9,216 bases of DNA from JBFJVZ01 sp041623895 (GCA_041623895.1 JBFJVZ010000328.1:1-9216), one strand, 5' to 3'. Positions 1 through 7,256 are shown, counted from the stretch's first letter. Notes: a model not told the origin generated them from the sequence alone. Numbers and translations: made by a program.

Positions 1-933
1 GGTACGCAGCACATCAGCCCACTTCAAGGCCCAAAAATCAGCGAACTCCGGCCGCGACAACAGTTGGTCGATCAGCCTGGAGCGTTTATCCGGGCGATCG
101 TCTTGAATGAAGCTGCGTGCTTCGCCAGCCGTCGGTCCACGACCAATCGCATCTAAATAAGCGCGTCGCACAAAAACGACATCATCGCACAGCGGCGAAG
201 GATTGATGCGTAAGCGTTTCAGCTTTGCAAAGACATACTCGTCCAGATCATTGTTTGCCGGAGGATCGTTCCACCTAAAATCGGGGCGCGCTTCGGTAAA
301 TGCGATCGGCACCGGGCGCTGCTCTTGCAAGTATCGCACGATCAAGGTGGTTTCACCGAAGGCCGAGCGAGAGACGCGGCCGCCCGCGTCCACCTTCCCG
401 TTCAAATTTGACAGCTCGTAGCAAGCAACATTCGTGACATCACGCGAGCTGCCATCGGAAAAGAAGGCTTCGGCTCGCACCTGAAGCTGATCCTCAGGCG
501 CGACCACAATTGCTGCCGTGGGCTGAACCTCTAAGCCAATCAGTTTCGGAGCCGTTGGCGACGGGCCTTGTGCGCCCTGTCGAAGCCACTGCAGCAGCAA
601 TTGATATTCCATCGACTGAGTGTCAAAGCGCATTCCACCTCGGTGAGCAACACGGCCAATCGCCTTCTGCAAAAACAGACTTTGCTCGGGCGCGGTGGGA
701 TGAACCCGTCGTCCCCGGCTTGCCAGGACCAAAGCGTGAAAATCGAAGTGCGAATCCTGTCCACGCAGCGATAACTTGAAGCCTCCCTTTCCGTTCAGGT
801 TGCCGTGGCAAGTCCCCGCGTTGCAGCCGGCTTTGGACAACACCGACATCACGTCGACGGAGAACTCTGGATCGCTGCCCCAGGTGGGCAGCGTGACGAG
901 AGTCAGCAGCAATCCAAGCGATAGACGAAGCAT
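1..933 (-). CDS. Planctomycete cytochrome-like PSCyt / Ig-like / DUF1549 protein, 5' part (runs off left edge)
   Basis: Reading the minus strand from the ATG at 933 gives 311 open codons with no stop before the window edge, so the C-terminus is missing. Residues 1-19 form a signal peptide (hydrophobic LSLGLLLTLVTL). C37-N-A-G-T-C42-H43 is a C-x4-C-H motif, followed by GNLNGKGGFKLSLRG, as at the N-terminus of planctomycete DUF1549/DUF1553 proteins; it replaces the usual CxxCH. Residues about 131-211 look like a bacterial Ig-like (BIG2) domain. From about 224 (NDLDEYVFAKLKRL...) the DUF1549/PSCyt2 domain begins, with RRAYLDAIGRGPTAGEA and LIDQLLSRPEFADFWALKWAD. By family, a DUF1553 (PSD1) domain should follow outside the window. 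These proteins are exported and abundant in planctomycetes, but their biochemical role is not established; haem binding here is inference. No Shine-Dalgarno precedes the ATG, but the signal peptide fits this start. Confidence 0.9.
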   Translation of the reverse strand, partial: MLRLSLGLLLTLVTLPTWGSDPEFSVDVMSVLSKAGCNAGTCHGNLNGKGGFKLSLRGQDSHFDFHALVLASRGRRVHPTAPEQSLFLQKAIGRVAHRGGMRFDTQSMEYQLLLQWLRQGAQGPSPTAPKLIGLEVQPTAAIVVAPEDQLQVRAEAFFSDGSSRDVTNVACYELSNLNGKVDAGGRVSRSAFGETTLIVRYLQEQRPVPIAFTEARPDFRWNDPPANNDLDEYVFAKLKRLRINPSPLCDDVVFVRRAYLDAIGRGPTAGEARSFIQDDRPDKRSRLIDQLLSRPEFADFWALKWADVLRT

Positions 934-1313
934 GTCGATTGTGGTCAGGCGGGATCAGGCGGCTGGGGGTGGGAATTCTGGGAGGGGACCGGACAGACCG
1001 GCGAACACCCACTGCATTGTCTATTCTAATGGGAAGGCCCATCAACGCCATGTATGCGTCGTAGCTCGATAAAAAGCCTGCCTTCCATCGCAACTATTTT
1101 CCTGCGATGCGTCAGCGGTTGCAGAATGAGACCAGCAATTTCCCGTGGTGTCCGCCCCCCTGGGACAATCCCAACATTCAGCCTGGACATCCCGGAATTC
1201 CGGTCTCATCCAAATGCACGGGAATTACAGCATCTTCATGCCGGCGCTCTAACATGATCTCGCGAATTAGAAACGGCTACGTGAAAGCTGAAAATGCGCT
1301 GGCCAACGATGCG
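934..1313. other. 380-bp gap between two minus-strand genes
   Basis: This lies between the end of the cupin gene and the start of the PSCyt/DUF1549 gene, both on the minus strand. It should hold the cluster's 3' end and the promoter of the PSCyt gene. I see no convincing coding sequence: short open frames here lack ribosome sites and recognisable domains. A weak minus-strand promoter-like pair is TTGATG (complement of 1040-1045), 16 bases, then TAGACA (complement of 1018-1023), which is too poor to call. The only clear structure is the imperfect inverted repeat at 1126-1209, listed separately. Confidence 0.6.
1126..1209. repeat. Long imperfect inverted repeat
   Basis: ATGAGACC at 1126-1133 is perfectly complementary to GGTCTCAT at 1202-1209. 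Pairing continues inward imperfectly: the left arm runs on as AGCAATTTCC, and the right arm, read as its complement, as GGAATTCC. GGTGTCC near 1148 can pair with GGACATCC near 1186 using one bulge. The element sits about 105 bases past the cupin stop on the minus strand. It could fold in RNA as a transcript end or processing structure, or be the remnant of a small mobile element. No T-run follows on either strand, so it is not a standard intrinsic terminator. Confidence 0.45.
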
Positions 1314-1664
1314 TCATTCCATCTCGTGGATGTCGCCCAGCACACCACGCGGAACACAGACGGTCAACACGGTTAGCTTGCCGATCGCCTTGTGCTTGAC
1401 TCCGCGCGGGATATAGACGACGACGCCTTTGTGCAGTTCGATTTCTTCGTCATCCAGGATCATCGTTCCTTGGCCGTCGATGATGTAGTAGAACTCATCG
1501 GTGCGCTCGTGATAGTGCAGTTTTGCATCGTCGATTTCGACGCGATGTACTTCACCCGCAGCCCCATCGGACTCTTCGATCAAACAACGAATCTCGCCAC
1601 AGGTTTCCGCCCAAGGTTCGACGTCAGCAGGATCGCGGCGGATAAACTTAGTTCCAGTCGGCAT
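1314..1664 (-). CDS. Small single-domain cupin protein
   Basis: This 116-residue protein is almost entirely one cupin barrel. Motif 1 is H50-Y-H52-ERTD-E57-FYYIID-G64, the classic HxH(x)4E(x)6G pattern whose two His and one Glu bind a divalent metal. Motif 2 is G80-VVVYI-P86-R-G88-VK-H91, providing the fourth ligand; the usual trailing Asn is absent. No signal peptide is present, so it is probably cytoplasmic. Substrate and reaction cannot be read from the sequence; members of this small class include sugar-isomerase-like and dioxygenase-like proteins as well as non-enzymatic binders. It is the last gene of a tight minus-strand cluster, 48 bases after the EthD gene. AAGAG lies 7 bases before the ATG. 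An out-of-frame ATG five bases upstream should be a spurious start. Confidence 0.9.
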   Translation of the reverse strand: MPTGTKFIRRDPADVEPWAETCGEIRCLIEESDGAAGEVHRVEIDDAKLHYHERTDEFYYIIDGQGTMILDDEEIELHKGVVVYIPRGVKHKAIGKLTVLTVCVPRGVLGDIHEME

Positions 1665-1712
1665 GGCATTTCTCTTGTTCGGATGAAGGCAATCACACTG
1701 CCAATCATTAGA

Positions 1713-2039
1713 TCACGCAAGATTGTAGGGGATGATGACTTCTTCTTCGTCGTACAGGAAAGTTGCTCCCCCGGTAGCGAAGTTGTCCAGATCGGCGACC
1801 GCCGCTTTGCCTTCAGGCGTATCCAGAATGGCTTCCATGTCTTCGCGAGAGTCAGCGTATAGCCCGACAATCATGTAGTACGCGGGCTGCTGTGCCGGGT
1901 CTGCAGCCTGACATTTGCCGATCGTCCAACCTTTCAATCCGCGCAGCTTGCTGGCCAGCGGGATATGCACCTGCTGGTAATAGCGATCGAATTCGGCCGG
2001 ATCATGCGGATGGCCATACAGCACGGTCAATCGTATCAT
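1713..2039 (-). CDS. EthD-family protein (dimeric ferredoxin-like fold)
   Basis: The 108-residue product matches the EthD family: an N-terminal strand MIRLTVLYG, then DPAEFDRYYQQVHIPLA with the conserved Tyr-Tyr...His (H25) segment, a GLKGW turn, QPAYYMIVGLYADSREDMEAI, and a C-terminal FATGGATFLYDEEEVI strand. EthD was named for a small protein needed for ethyl tert-butyl ether degradation, and its fold resembles the dimeric alpha/beta-barrel monooxygenases and decarboxylases. The general role of the family is not established, so no reaction is assigned. It has no signal peptide. The gene starts 13 bases after the stop of the PQQ-like gene and is followed after 48 bases by the cupin gene, which indicates co-transcription. 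The only ribosome-site-like sequence is a weak TGAG just before the ATG. Confidence 0.88.
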   Translation of the reverse strand: MIRLTVLYGHPHDPAEFDRYYQQVHIPLASKLRGLKGWTIGKCQAADPAQQPAYYMIVGLYADSREDMEAILDTPEGKAAVADLDNFATGGATFLYDEEEVIIPYNLA

Positions 2040-2052
2040 CGCTCAGGTCTCA

Positions 2053-3357
2053 CTATTCGGAGCTTGGCACGGGTTTTTTCTCGCCAATACAAAACAAATG
2101 CTTTTCGCCACGGATGAAAAGCTGGCCGGCGGAGAACGCCGGGGATGAATAGACGTTTTCACCCAGCTTGTTTTCCGCCAGCACTTCGGGTTCAGGGCCG
2201 GGCCGGAGTATTTTCGTGACGCCATCGTCTGCGATGAAATAAACCAAACCTGCGGCAGTGCTCAGTGACGCGCTATAGTGAATGCCCATCCTGGTCTGCC
2301 AAAGACGATCGCCGGTCTTGGTGTCGAAACAATTCGCTGTACCGCGGTCATCGGCAACAACCAGGTAATTATCGACCACCACCGGCGAAGGCACATAGCA
2401 GCGAACGTTGGTTTTGTGCCAACTGACATGCGTGTCAGTGACATCACCTTCGCCATCAGCCCGAATGGCCATCACATGGTGGGTAGGAAAGCCGCCAACT
2501 GCAAAAAAATTGCTGCCGTCAAACACCATCGAGGCGACGAATTGTTCGGTGGGGCCTTCCACGTTCCAGTTTCTTTCGCCCGTTTGCGGATCGAAGCTGG
2601 CCACACAAAGGCTGCCAGAAAGCACCAATTGGTCTTTGCCGTCGATATTTCGGATCAACGGCGTGACGTAGCTTCTTGTCTTGTGTCGTCGCGGTTGCCT
2701 CCAAACTTCCTGGCCTGTGAGTTTGTTTAACGCCAGCAGATAGGAATCTCCATCATGGTCGCCGTTGAGGATGATGATGTCTTGATACGGCAAAGGATTG
2801 CTGCAAAATCCGTGGGCACTGATGAATGCACCGGGCCGCACGAGCCACTTTTGGTTTCCGTCGAAATCGTATGCGGCGACAACCATGGTGCCTGGATAGA
2901 TCATTCGCTGGTTGCCAACGTTGGGAGCAGCGATCTGCTTGTCGCTCGCCTCCAGAAAGCTGACAAAGACCAATTTGCCATCAGTGGCCGGTGTGCTGGA
3001 TGCGAAGCTGTTCAGTGCGTGTTTCGATTCGAGTCTCGCTTTCAGCACCGTTGCTTGCCAGATCGGTTCACCGGTATCGCGGTTCAGACAGATCAGAACT
3101 CGCTCTTCGGTTTTTGGCAAGCAAGCGGTAACGAACACCCTGTCGCCCAAAATGATTGGAGACGAGTGTCCTTCACCGGGCAGCGGAGTCTTCCATCGTA
3201 CGTTCTTTCCGGACTTTCCGTCCCACTTCATGGGCCCGGCAACATCGGCACTCCCATCTCCCCGTGGTCCTCGCCAAGCGGGCCAGTTTTCGGCCGCCGC
3301 GTACGGAACCAATATAACTATGGCGGCAAGGCAGGGCATCAATCGTAGGTGTTTCAT
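2053..3357 (-). CDS. Exported PQQ-like beta-propeller (BamB-like) protein
   Basis: With the ATG at 3357 the product has 434 residues. Residues 1-22 are a signal peptide (MKHLRLMPCLAAIVILVPYA, cut after AAA). The mature protein begins ENWPAWRGPRGDG, the hallmark start of planctomycete PQQ-like proteins. Blades carry recurring D/N-x-x-TG-x-x-x-W motifs: LNRDTGEPIWQ (91-101), LNKLTGQEVWR (210-220), FDPQTGERNWN (255-265) and FDTKTGDRLWQ (344-354). It ends in the typical FSAGQLFIRGEKHLFCIG blade. No quinoprotein dehydrogenase active site or haem motif is visible, so binding or scaffolding is more likely than catalysis. The frame can be extended to a GTG at 3408, but that would put 17 extra residues before the signal peptide and no ribosome site supports it. 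The gene ends in tandem stops (TAG-TGA) and leads the EthD-cupin cluster. Confidence 0.9.
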   Translation of the reverse strand: MKHLRLMPCLAAIVILVPYAAAENWPAWRGPRGDGSADVAGPMKWDGKSGKNVRWKTPLPGEGHSSPIILGDRVFVTACLPKTEERVLICLNRDTGEPIWQATVLKARLESKHALNSFASSTPATDGKLVFVSFLEASDKQIAAPNVGNQRMIYPGTMVVAAYDFDGNQKWLVRPGAFISAHGFCSNPLPYQDIIILNGDHDGDSYLLALNKLTGQEVWRQPRRHKTRSYVTPLIRNIDGKDQLVLSGSLCVASFDPQTGERNWNVEGPTEQFVASMVFDGSNFFAVGGFPTHHVMAIRADGEGDVTDTHVSWHKTNVRCYVPSPVVVDNYLVVADDRGTANCFDTKTGDRLWQTRMGIHYSASLSTAAGLVYFIADDGVTKILRPGPEPEVLAENKLGENVYSSPAFSAGQLFIRGEKHLFCIGEKKPVPSSE

Positions 3358-3460
3358 CGAAGTCGTCTTCGTGCGGAGCCGGTGACAAAATCTTAACTTA
3401 ACATTCACGCCGATCCCGGATAAGCAGGGGCTCGCTGGGCGGTACCTGATCTAGCAGGAA

Positions 3461-3479
3461 CGATCCAATGTCAGGATCG
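3461..3479. promoter_or_regulatory. Inverted repeat in divergent promoter region
   Basis: CGATCC (3461-3466) and GGATCG (3474-3479) form a perfect 6-bp inverted repeat around a 7-base spacer, AATGTCA. It lies in the 250-bp gap between the divergent PQQ-like gene (start 3357) and the plus-strand gene at 3608. Both promoters must be in this gap, so an operator is possible, but the repeat is short and could be chance. No convincing -35/-10 pair was found for either gene. Confidence 0.25.
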
Positions 3480-3607
3480 CTGAAATCTTTGTCGCAATTC
3501 ATCCCGTGGTCGCGTAAATTAGCATGGGCGTTTGAGGTCTCGTTCCGTAAACCTTCGTTTTATTCTGTGTCCGCATTTTCCCGAGTTAATCGCAGTGTGC
3601 AGCTACG

Positions 3608-5248
3608 ATGGATTCCAGCTTACTCGCTACTGTTGCCATGTATCGCAACATTTCGTCGACGATGGGGGCAATCGCAGTCGCTGCCTGCCTGATCATCCTG
3701 GACGCCCCCTTGCGCGGCGCACAGGATGAGCCCGCAGCAAACAAAGATGACGCTAACGCTTCGGCCGGGCTTGCAGCCGAACTGAAACCACAACACGAAG
3801 ACTCGCAAGCACTTTTCCGGACATGGCAGGCCAATGCGCGGCTGGACGGGAAGATTCCCGGCGCGCTAATCGGAAACTTAGGCAGTAAGGTGGAGTACTT
3901 CATCTCGCTCAACGAAGGGCTCGACTTGTCAGCGAAATTTGAACAGCTGTTGCCGCGATTCGACGCCACGGTCGACTGGACGAAGTCGGACGCAGTTGCG
4001 TTGTTGGATGATACCGCTGCCATCCATAGAATTCCTCTTCTGACGACTTTGGCAGCAGCCGAAGAGGCAATCATTCACAGCGGACTGCCGCTACCCGCTG
4101 AATTGAAAGATGCGGCTTGGGGCCAGGCCGCGCCCAGCGGCCTGCGCGCCGCCTGGCTTCTGGAACCGCGTGCGAAGTGGCATCGGCTCGGCACATCGCT
4201 CAAGTCACGCATCCTTGTTCATAATTCGGGGCAGCAGGCAGTGATTTTCGCGATGCCATCATGGCAACAAACCAGCGAGCATTCCGCTCACGATGCAAAC
4301 GGCGCAACCATCAACGTCACCTCAACCTATTGGACAACGCTGGCGCGAAAGACGACTTATCGGCTTGCGCCCGGTGAGTACTGCGAATCGCCCGCGCCCG
4401 GCATCGGCGTCGGTACCAAGGCCGAAGACGAAGACTGGGCCAATGTCCGTGTCGGTGCGTGGATCGATGCGAAAACGCGTGACGAAGTGCGGCTTTCGCC
4501 AGGCGCTGTCAAAGTAAGCGTGCGACGCATCTTTGACGAGAATCCTGTGATGAAAGAGCCCACCAGCGCCGCGGACCTGTGGAAAAGAATCGTTGCCGAG
4601 CGCGTCGGACGCGAACTCCCGTTGCCGGACTCAGCCGCCGAACGTGCGCAACTGCTCCGCCGCGTCTCGCTTGACCTATTCGGCTTGCCGCCAACACCGG
4701 AAGAATTGGCCGCGTTCGTTACGGACGATGCGCCAACGGTGCGCGAAGCACTGGAAAAACGCCTGCTGGAAAAGCCTGGCTTCACCCCGCACATGGGCAC
4801 GCTGCAGCCGGGCGAGATCCGGTTTCGCGTCCTCCCCGCCGATCCGGACGCCGCAAATCGACCGCGTGTCGCGACCGGACCCGGCTACTACATCTTGGGC
4901 GATCATCAGCGATTGCAGGTTCAGCGAAGCATTGATGGCGATCGCCGCACGAACAAAGCGACCATCCGGTTCTTCGCATCGAAACCGAAAACCGACCCAC
5001 CAGGCAAGCCTTACGATATCGCGCTCCCCGATGGACTGTATTCTTATGCCATCGCCTGGGATCGAGACTCAGGTGTGCTGTGGGTTTCGCAAAAAGGCCT
5101 GGCGCGGAGCTACGATTTCACCAATCCGGCGGAGGTGAAGGAAACACGGCTTGGACCAGACGAAGTCGTCAATCTGCCGAAGCGATTCAAGGAGGCAATC
5201 GAGACGGCGCAGCAAGAGGAACCGCTCGAGCCCAACAACGGTGGCTAG
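3608..5248 (+). CDS. Exported planctomycete composite protein with PSCyt2-like segment (M56 C-terminal extension-like)
   Basis: The longest reading is 546 residues. The ATG at 3638 (M11) gives the better signal peptide: an Arg-containing n-region, hydrophobic GAIAVAACLIIL, then RGA before QDEP. No start has a Shine-Dalgarno site. Residues 60-170 are mixed helices. Residues 178-305 are beta-rich (LLEPRAKWHRLGTSLKSRIL, TTYRLAPGEYCESPAPGIGVG). Residues 327-390 resemble a fragment of the DUF1549/PSCyt2 domain (LLRRVSLDLFGLPPTPEELAAF). Residues 396-515 are another beta-rich module with LWVSQKGLARSYDFTNPAEV. From memory of the family, this order matches the region that follows the peptidase in planctomycete BlaR1/M56-like proteins, here without any HExxH peptidase, membrane bundle or CxxCH haem motif. 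Function unknown. It faces away from the PQQ-like cluster and converges on the deacetylase gene. Confidence 0.82.
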   Translation: MDSSLLATVAMYRNISSTMGAIAVAACLIILDAPLRGAQDEPAANKDDANASAGLAAELKPQHEDSQALFRTWQANARLDGKIPGALIGNLGSKVEYFISLNEGLDLSAKFEQLLPRFDATVDWTKSDAVALLDDTAAIHRIPLLTTLAAAEEAIIHSGLPLPAELKDAAWGQAAPSGLRAAWLLEPRAKWHRLGTSLKSRILVHNSGQQAVIFAMPSWQQTSEHSAHDANGATINVTSTYWTTLARKTTYRLAPGEYCESPAPGIGVGTKAEDEDWANVRVGAWIDAKTRDEVRLSPGAVKVSVRRIFDENPVMKEPTSAADLWKRIVAERVGRELPLPDSAAERAQLLRRVSLDLFGLPPTPEELAAFVTDDAPTVREALEKRLLEKPGFTPHMGTLQPGEIRFRVLPADPDAANRPRVATGPGYYILGDHQRLQVQRSIDGDRRTNKATIRFFASKPKTDPPGKPYDIALPDGLYSYAIAWDRDSGVLWVSQKGLARSYDFTNPAEVKETRLGPDEVVNLPKRFKEAIETAQQEEPLEPNNGG

Positions 5249-5278
5249 AGCAATTTCATCATTGATGTGGGATCATCG

Positions 5279-5330
5279 GTAGGCCAGGACTTGTCCTGGC
5301 GCCATATTGCCAGGACAAGTCCTGGCCTAC
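5279..5330. repeat. Perfect 22-bp inverted repeat: REPIN-like pair of palindromic units
   Basis: Bases 5279-5300 (core GGCCAGGACTTGTCCTGGC) are exactly complementary to 5309-5330 across an 8-base spacer, GCCATATT. Each arm is itself nearly palindromic (GCCAGGAC, TT or AA, GTCCTGGC), so the element can form one long hairpin or two short ones. It is two REP-like units head to head, the organisation called REPIN in other bacteria. It lies 30 bases after the stop of the plus-strand gene and 52 bases after the stop of the convergent deacetylase gene, so it could stop or stabilise both transcripts. It lacks a T-run. Related single units occur at 8443, 8598 and 9105. Confidence 0.85.
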
Positions 5331-5361
5331 GAGATATCTGAAAATGCGCTAGTACTCGCGC

Positions 5362-5381
5362 CCTGCGAACGGAGTCGCAGG
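5362..5381 (-). terminator. Hairpin directly after the deacetylase stop
   Basis: CCTGCGA (5362-5368) and TCGCAGG (5375-5381) form a perfect 7-bp stem with a 6-base loop. On the minus strand this begins one base past the TAG stop of the deacetylase gene. It is followed by a GC-rich stretch and then CATTTT (complement of 5341-5346), only a weak T-run. It probably protects the 3' end or helps termination, together with the larger inverted repeat beyond it. Confidence 0.45.
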
Positions 5382-5382
5382 A

Positions 5383-6234
5383 CTACGGTGTGGACGATTC
5401 TTCGATTCGACGGCGACGTATGTTGATGATCTCAAGAGAGTCGTTGGGGACAACCGTTGGATCGACGAACTTGTCGAGATCACGGAGTGCGATCACACGG
5501 TAGTCTTGTAGTGCGAGGTATTTCATGAAAGCTTCAAAATCTTGCCGGCTGAGACTCACCCAGTCGTGCGCCGTATCGGGAACTCCATGAAATTGAACGA
5601 CCGAAATGCGTCCATCACGCGCCTGCTCGACCGCCTTGATGAATTCATCCAAGGTCCAGTCAGGCCGGGCGTCGCCAGCCGAGGGAATCAACAGTGGATG
5701 GTCAACTCCCGGTTCAAATGCGAAACCCAGTCCAGCACCGTAAGGGTATTCCGGAGCACCGCCGCGTCGGGCAAATCGAATCCCATGTTTGTTCAGTGTC
5801 TCGAAGGCAGCCGTGGTAAAGACATTGCCGGGCCAGGCGAAACTGACCGGTTTGGGGATTCCGTGAGATTCACACTGCTGGGCGATGCCATCTAATTGCT
5901 CGGCAAGTCGGTCAACTCTGGCATCCGAGATGCCCAGATGATCTCGCGTGTGATTGCCAATCTCGAAGCCATCATCATGTAACGTGCGAATCTGTTCCCA
6001 AGTCAGGTAGTCTTTCTTGTTGGTCTTGAAATCGAATCCCTCGGTGACAAAAAAAGTCGCTCCAAATCCGTATTGTTTCAGGATCGGCCTTGCGATCGTG
6101 AAGTGGGATTTTGATGCGTCATCGAATGTTAGCACGACAAGCCGATCCGGAATCGCCCGTGGCGACGCAGACGGATCAGCCGCAGTTGCAGCCTGCGGCA
6201 ACGTCGCGAACAGTATTGCAATCAGCAAACGCAT
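5383..6234 (-). CDS. Exported polysaccharide deacetylase (NodB homology, CE4-like)
   Basis: This 283-residue protein has a signal peptide (MRLLIAILFATLPQAATA, cut before ADPS) and a NodB domain over about residues 30-258. Motif 1 is T36-F-D38-D39, with D38 as the expected catalytic base and D39 a metal ligand. Motif 2 is H95-T-R-D-H99, the other two metal ligands. Motif 3 is F132-A-W-P-G-N, lacking the Arg of the standard RxxPY motif. Motif 5 is VVQFH216, the expected catalytic-acid His. The family removes N- or O-acetyl groups from polysaccharides by metal-dependent hydrolysis; substrate cannot be read here. An Arg-rich tail (IRRRRIEESS) follows the domain. AGAGA lies about 8 bases before the ATG. 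The gene is 59 bases downstream of the lipoprotein gene on the same strand, so co-transcription is likely. Confidence 0.9.
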   Translation of the reverse strand: MRLLIAILFATLPQAATAADPSASPRAIPDRLVVLTFDDASKSHFTIARPILKQYGFGATFFVTEGFDFKTNKKDYLTWEQIRTLHDDGFEIGNHTRDHLGISDARVDRLAEQLDGIAQQCESHGIPKPVSFAWPGNVFTTAAFETLNKHGIRFARRGGAPEYPYGAGLGFAFEPGVDHPLLIPSAGDARPDWTLDEFIKAVEQARDGRISVVQFHGVPDTAHDWVSLSRQDFEAFMKYLALQDYRVIALRDLDKFVDPTVVPNDSLEIINIRRRRIEESSTP

Positions 6235-6293
6235 AGAACGGTTCTCTTTCAGATAGGTCCCGATCAGTGATTAGAAATCCACGGCGACACGGC

Positions 6294-7256
6294 TTAGTTT
6301 TCAAACAAGATATTCGCTGTGCAACTATCCAGGTCGATCTTTTGGGTTTCACTGAATACGATCGCGGGCGTGATCGTTAGTTTTGCATCCGTCATGTCCT
6401 TTGGTGCCAAGAGCGCGAGTTCAATGGGTACGCGCCCGAACCAACCGGTATCATCCGGTTTACGCCGGAGCAGTACAAACGCTTTGTTACCCGTGGCACC
6501 GGAGGCAACAACCACGGTCTGCGGATCCCATTTCCACCAAAACGATGCGCCGGCTCCGGAATCATTACTGATTGGTCCCCATTTTCCTCCTGACGACAAA
6601 CCGATTTTTAGGTTGGCATCGGCCCCATAGCTCTGGTTGGCAATCATATTGTTTGGCAACACATCGGTTATTTGAACCACCGAGTCATTTGAGTCCGAGG
6701 TGACACGGAACTCAAACACGATTTGGGAAGTCTCATCGGCAAGTTCTTCGAGTGAGTCCCAATTAGGTTGAATTGTGATCGGTACCGAACCGTGCCACCT
6801 GCTAAATCTAGCGGTCGACGATACCGGGTCCGCAATGATCGTAGGAGAGACGAGCAGTTTTCCAAGCGTCAGCTCAAAATCTTCGGTCTCACCGCCAAGC
6901 GTGACTTCCCATGCGGCCGCTGCTGTCGTGACGATGGGTGATTGCAGGTACCACGGAACAGATAAAGCACCATCCTTCGCTCTGTGGAGCATTGATTTCT
7001 TCCATCGTTCTTTCGTTACGACCAACGGCGTTTCGATGGGCTCGAATGATATCCTGGTCGGATCATCTTCGTTTCGCGACTCCCCACGGTTAGACTGGGG
7101 TTGTGGTTTGACTTGTTGCGATGACGCCGGTTCTGGCTGCGACCGCTTTGCGGAGCCGGCTGCCGCATGACGATCAATCGCTGTCTTCCGCTCGCTGCAT
7201 CCGCAAACTAGTGAGATCAATGTGAGCAGCAAACTGACAAAAAAGTTCCTAGGCAT
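6294..7256 (-). CDS. Lipoprotein of unknown function
   Basis: The 320-residue product has a lipoprotein signal: hydrophobic FFVSLLLTLISL, then V17-C18-G19-C20, with C20 as the lipidated residue. Residues 21-67 are polar and low-complexity (many S, Q, P, E), probably a tether. From about residue 70 the protein is beta-rich, with an Asp/Asn/Ser-rich centre and a WWKWDP segment (240-245) next to VVVASGATGNKAFVLLRRK. No known enzymatic motif is visible and I do not recognise the family. A TATATT sequence (complement of 7297-7302), about 40 bases before the ATG, could be a -10 box, but no good -35 is present. The next gene downstream is the exported deacetylase, so both products may act at the cell envelope; that link is inference. 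Confidence 0.78.
   Translation of the reverse strand: MPRNFFVSLLLTLISLVCGCSERKTAIDRHAAAGSAKRSQPEPASSQQVKPQPQSNRGESRNEDDPTRISFEPIETPLVVTKERWKKSMLHRAKDGALSVPWYLQSPIVTTAAAAWEVTLGGETEDFELTLGKLLVSPTIIADPVSSTARFSRWHGSVPITIQPNWDSLEELADETSQIVFEFRVTSDSNDSVVQITDVLPNNMIANQSYGADANLKIGLSSGGKWGPISNDSGAGASFWWKWDPQTVVVASGATGNKAFVLLRRKPDDTGWFGRVPIELALLAPKDMTDAKLTITPAIVFSETQKIDLDSCTANILFEN

Noticed and set aside
623..1093. 156-codon minus-strand open frame overlapping the start of the PSCyt/DUF1549 gene in another frame
   Set aside because: It overlaps 311 codons with clear family motifs and a signal peptide; its own product is Arg-rich with no domain.
1392..1862. 156-codon plus-strand open frame
   Set aside because: It lies antisense to the cupin and EthD genes, both recognised by motifs.
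2755..3348. 197-codon plus-strand open frame antisense to the PQQ-like gene
   Set aside because: The minus strand encodes a clear propeller across the same bases; the plus product shows no domain and no ribosome site.
4593..5138. 181-codon plus-strand open frame in another frame of the 546-residue gene
   Set aside because: Its product is low-complexity Arg/Ser-rich, a typical shadow of a GC-rich gene.
1288..5350. Identical 13-mer CTGAAAATGCGCT at 1288-1300 and 5338-5350, both just outside genes
   Set aside because: One such match is about what chance predicts in a window of this size, and the flanks do not match.
6235..6245. Small palindrome AGAACGGTTCT just upstream of the deacetylase start
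   Set aside because: Five-base arms around one base are too short to call an operator without more copies.
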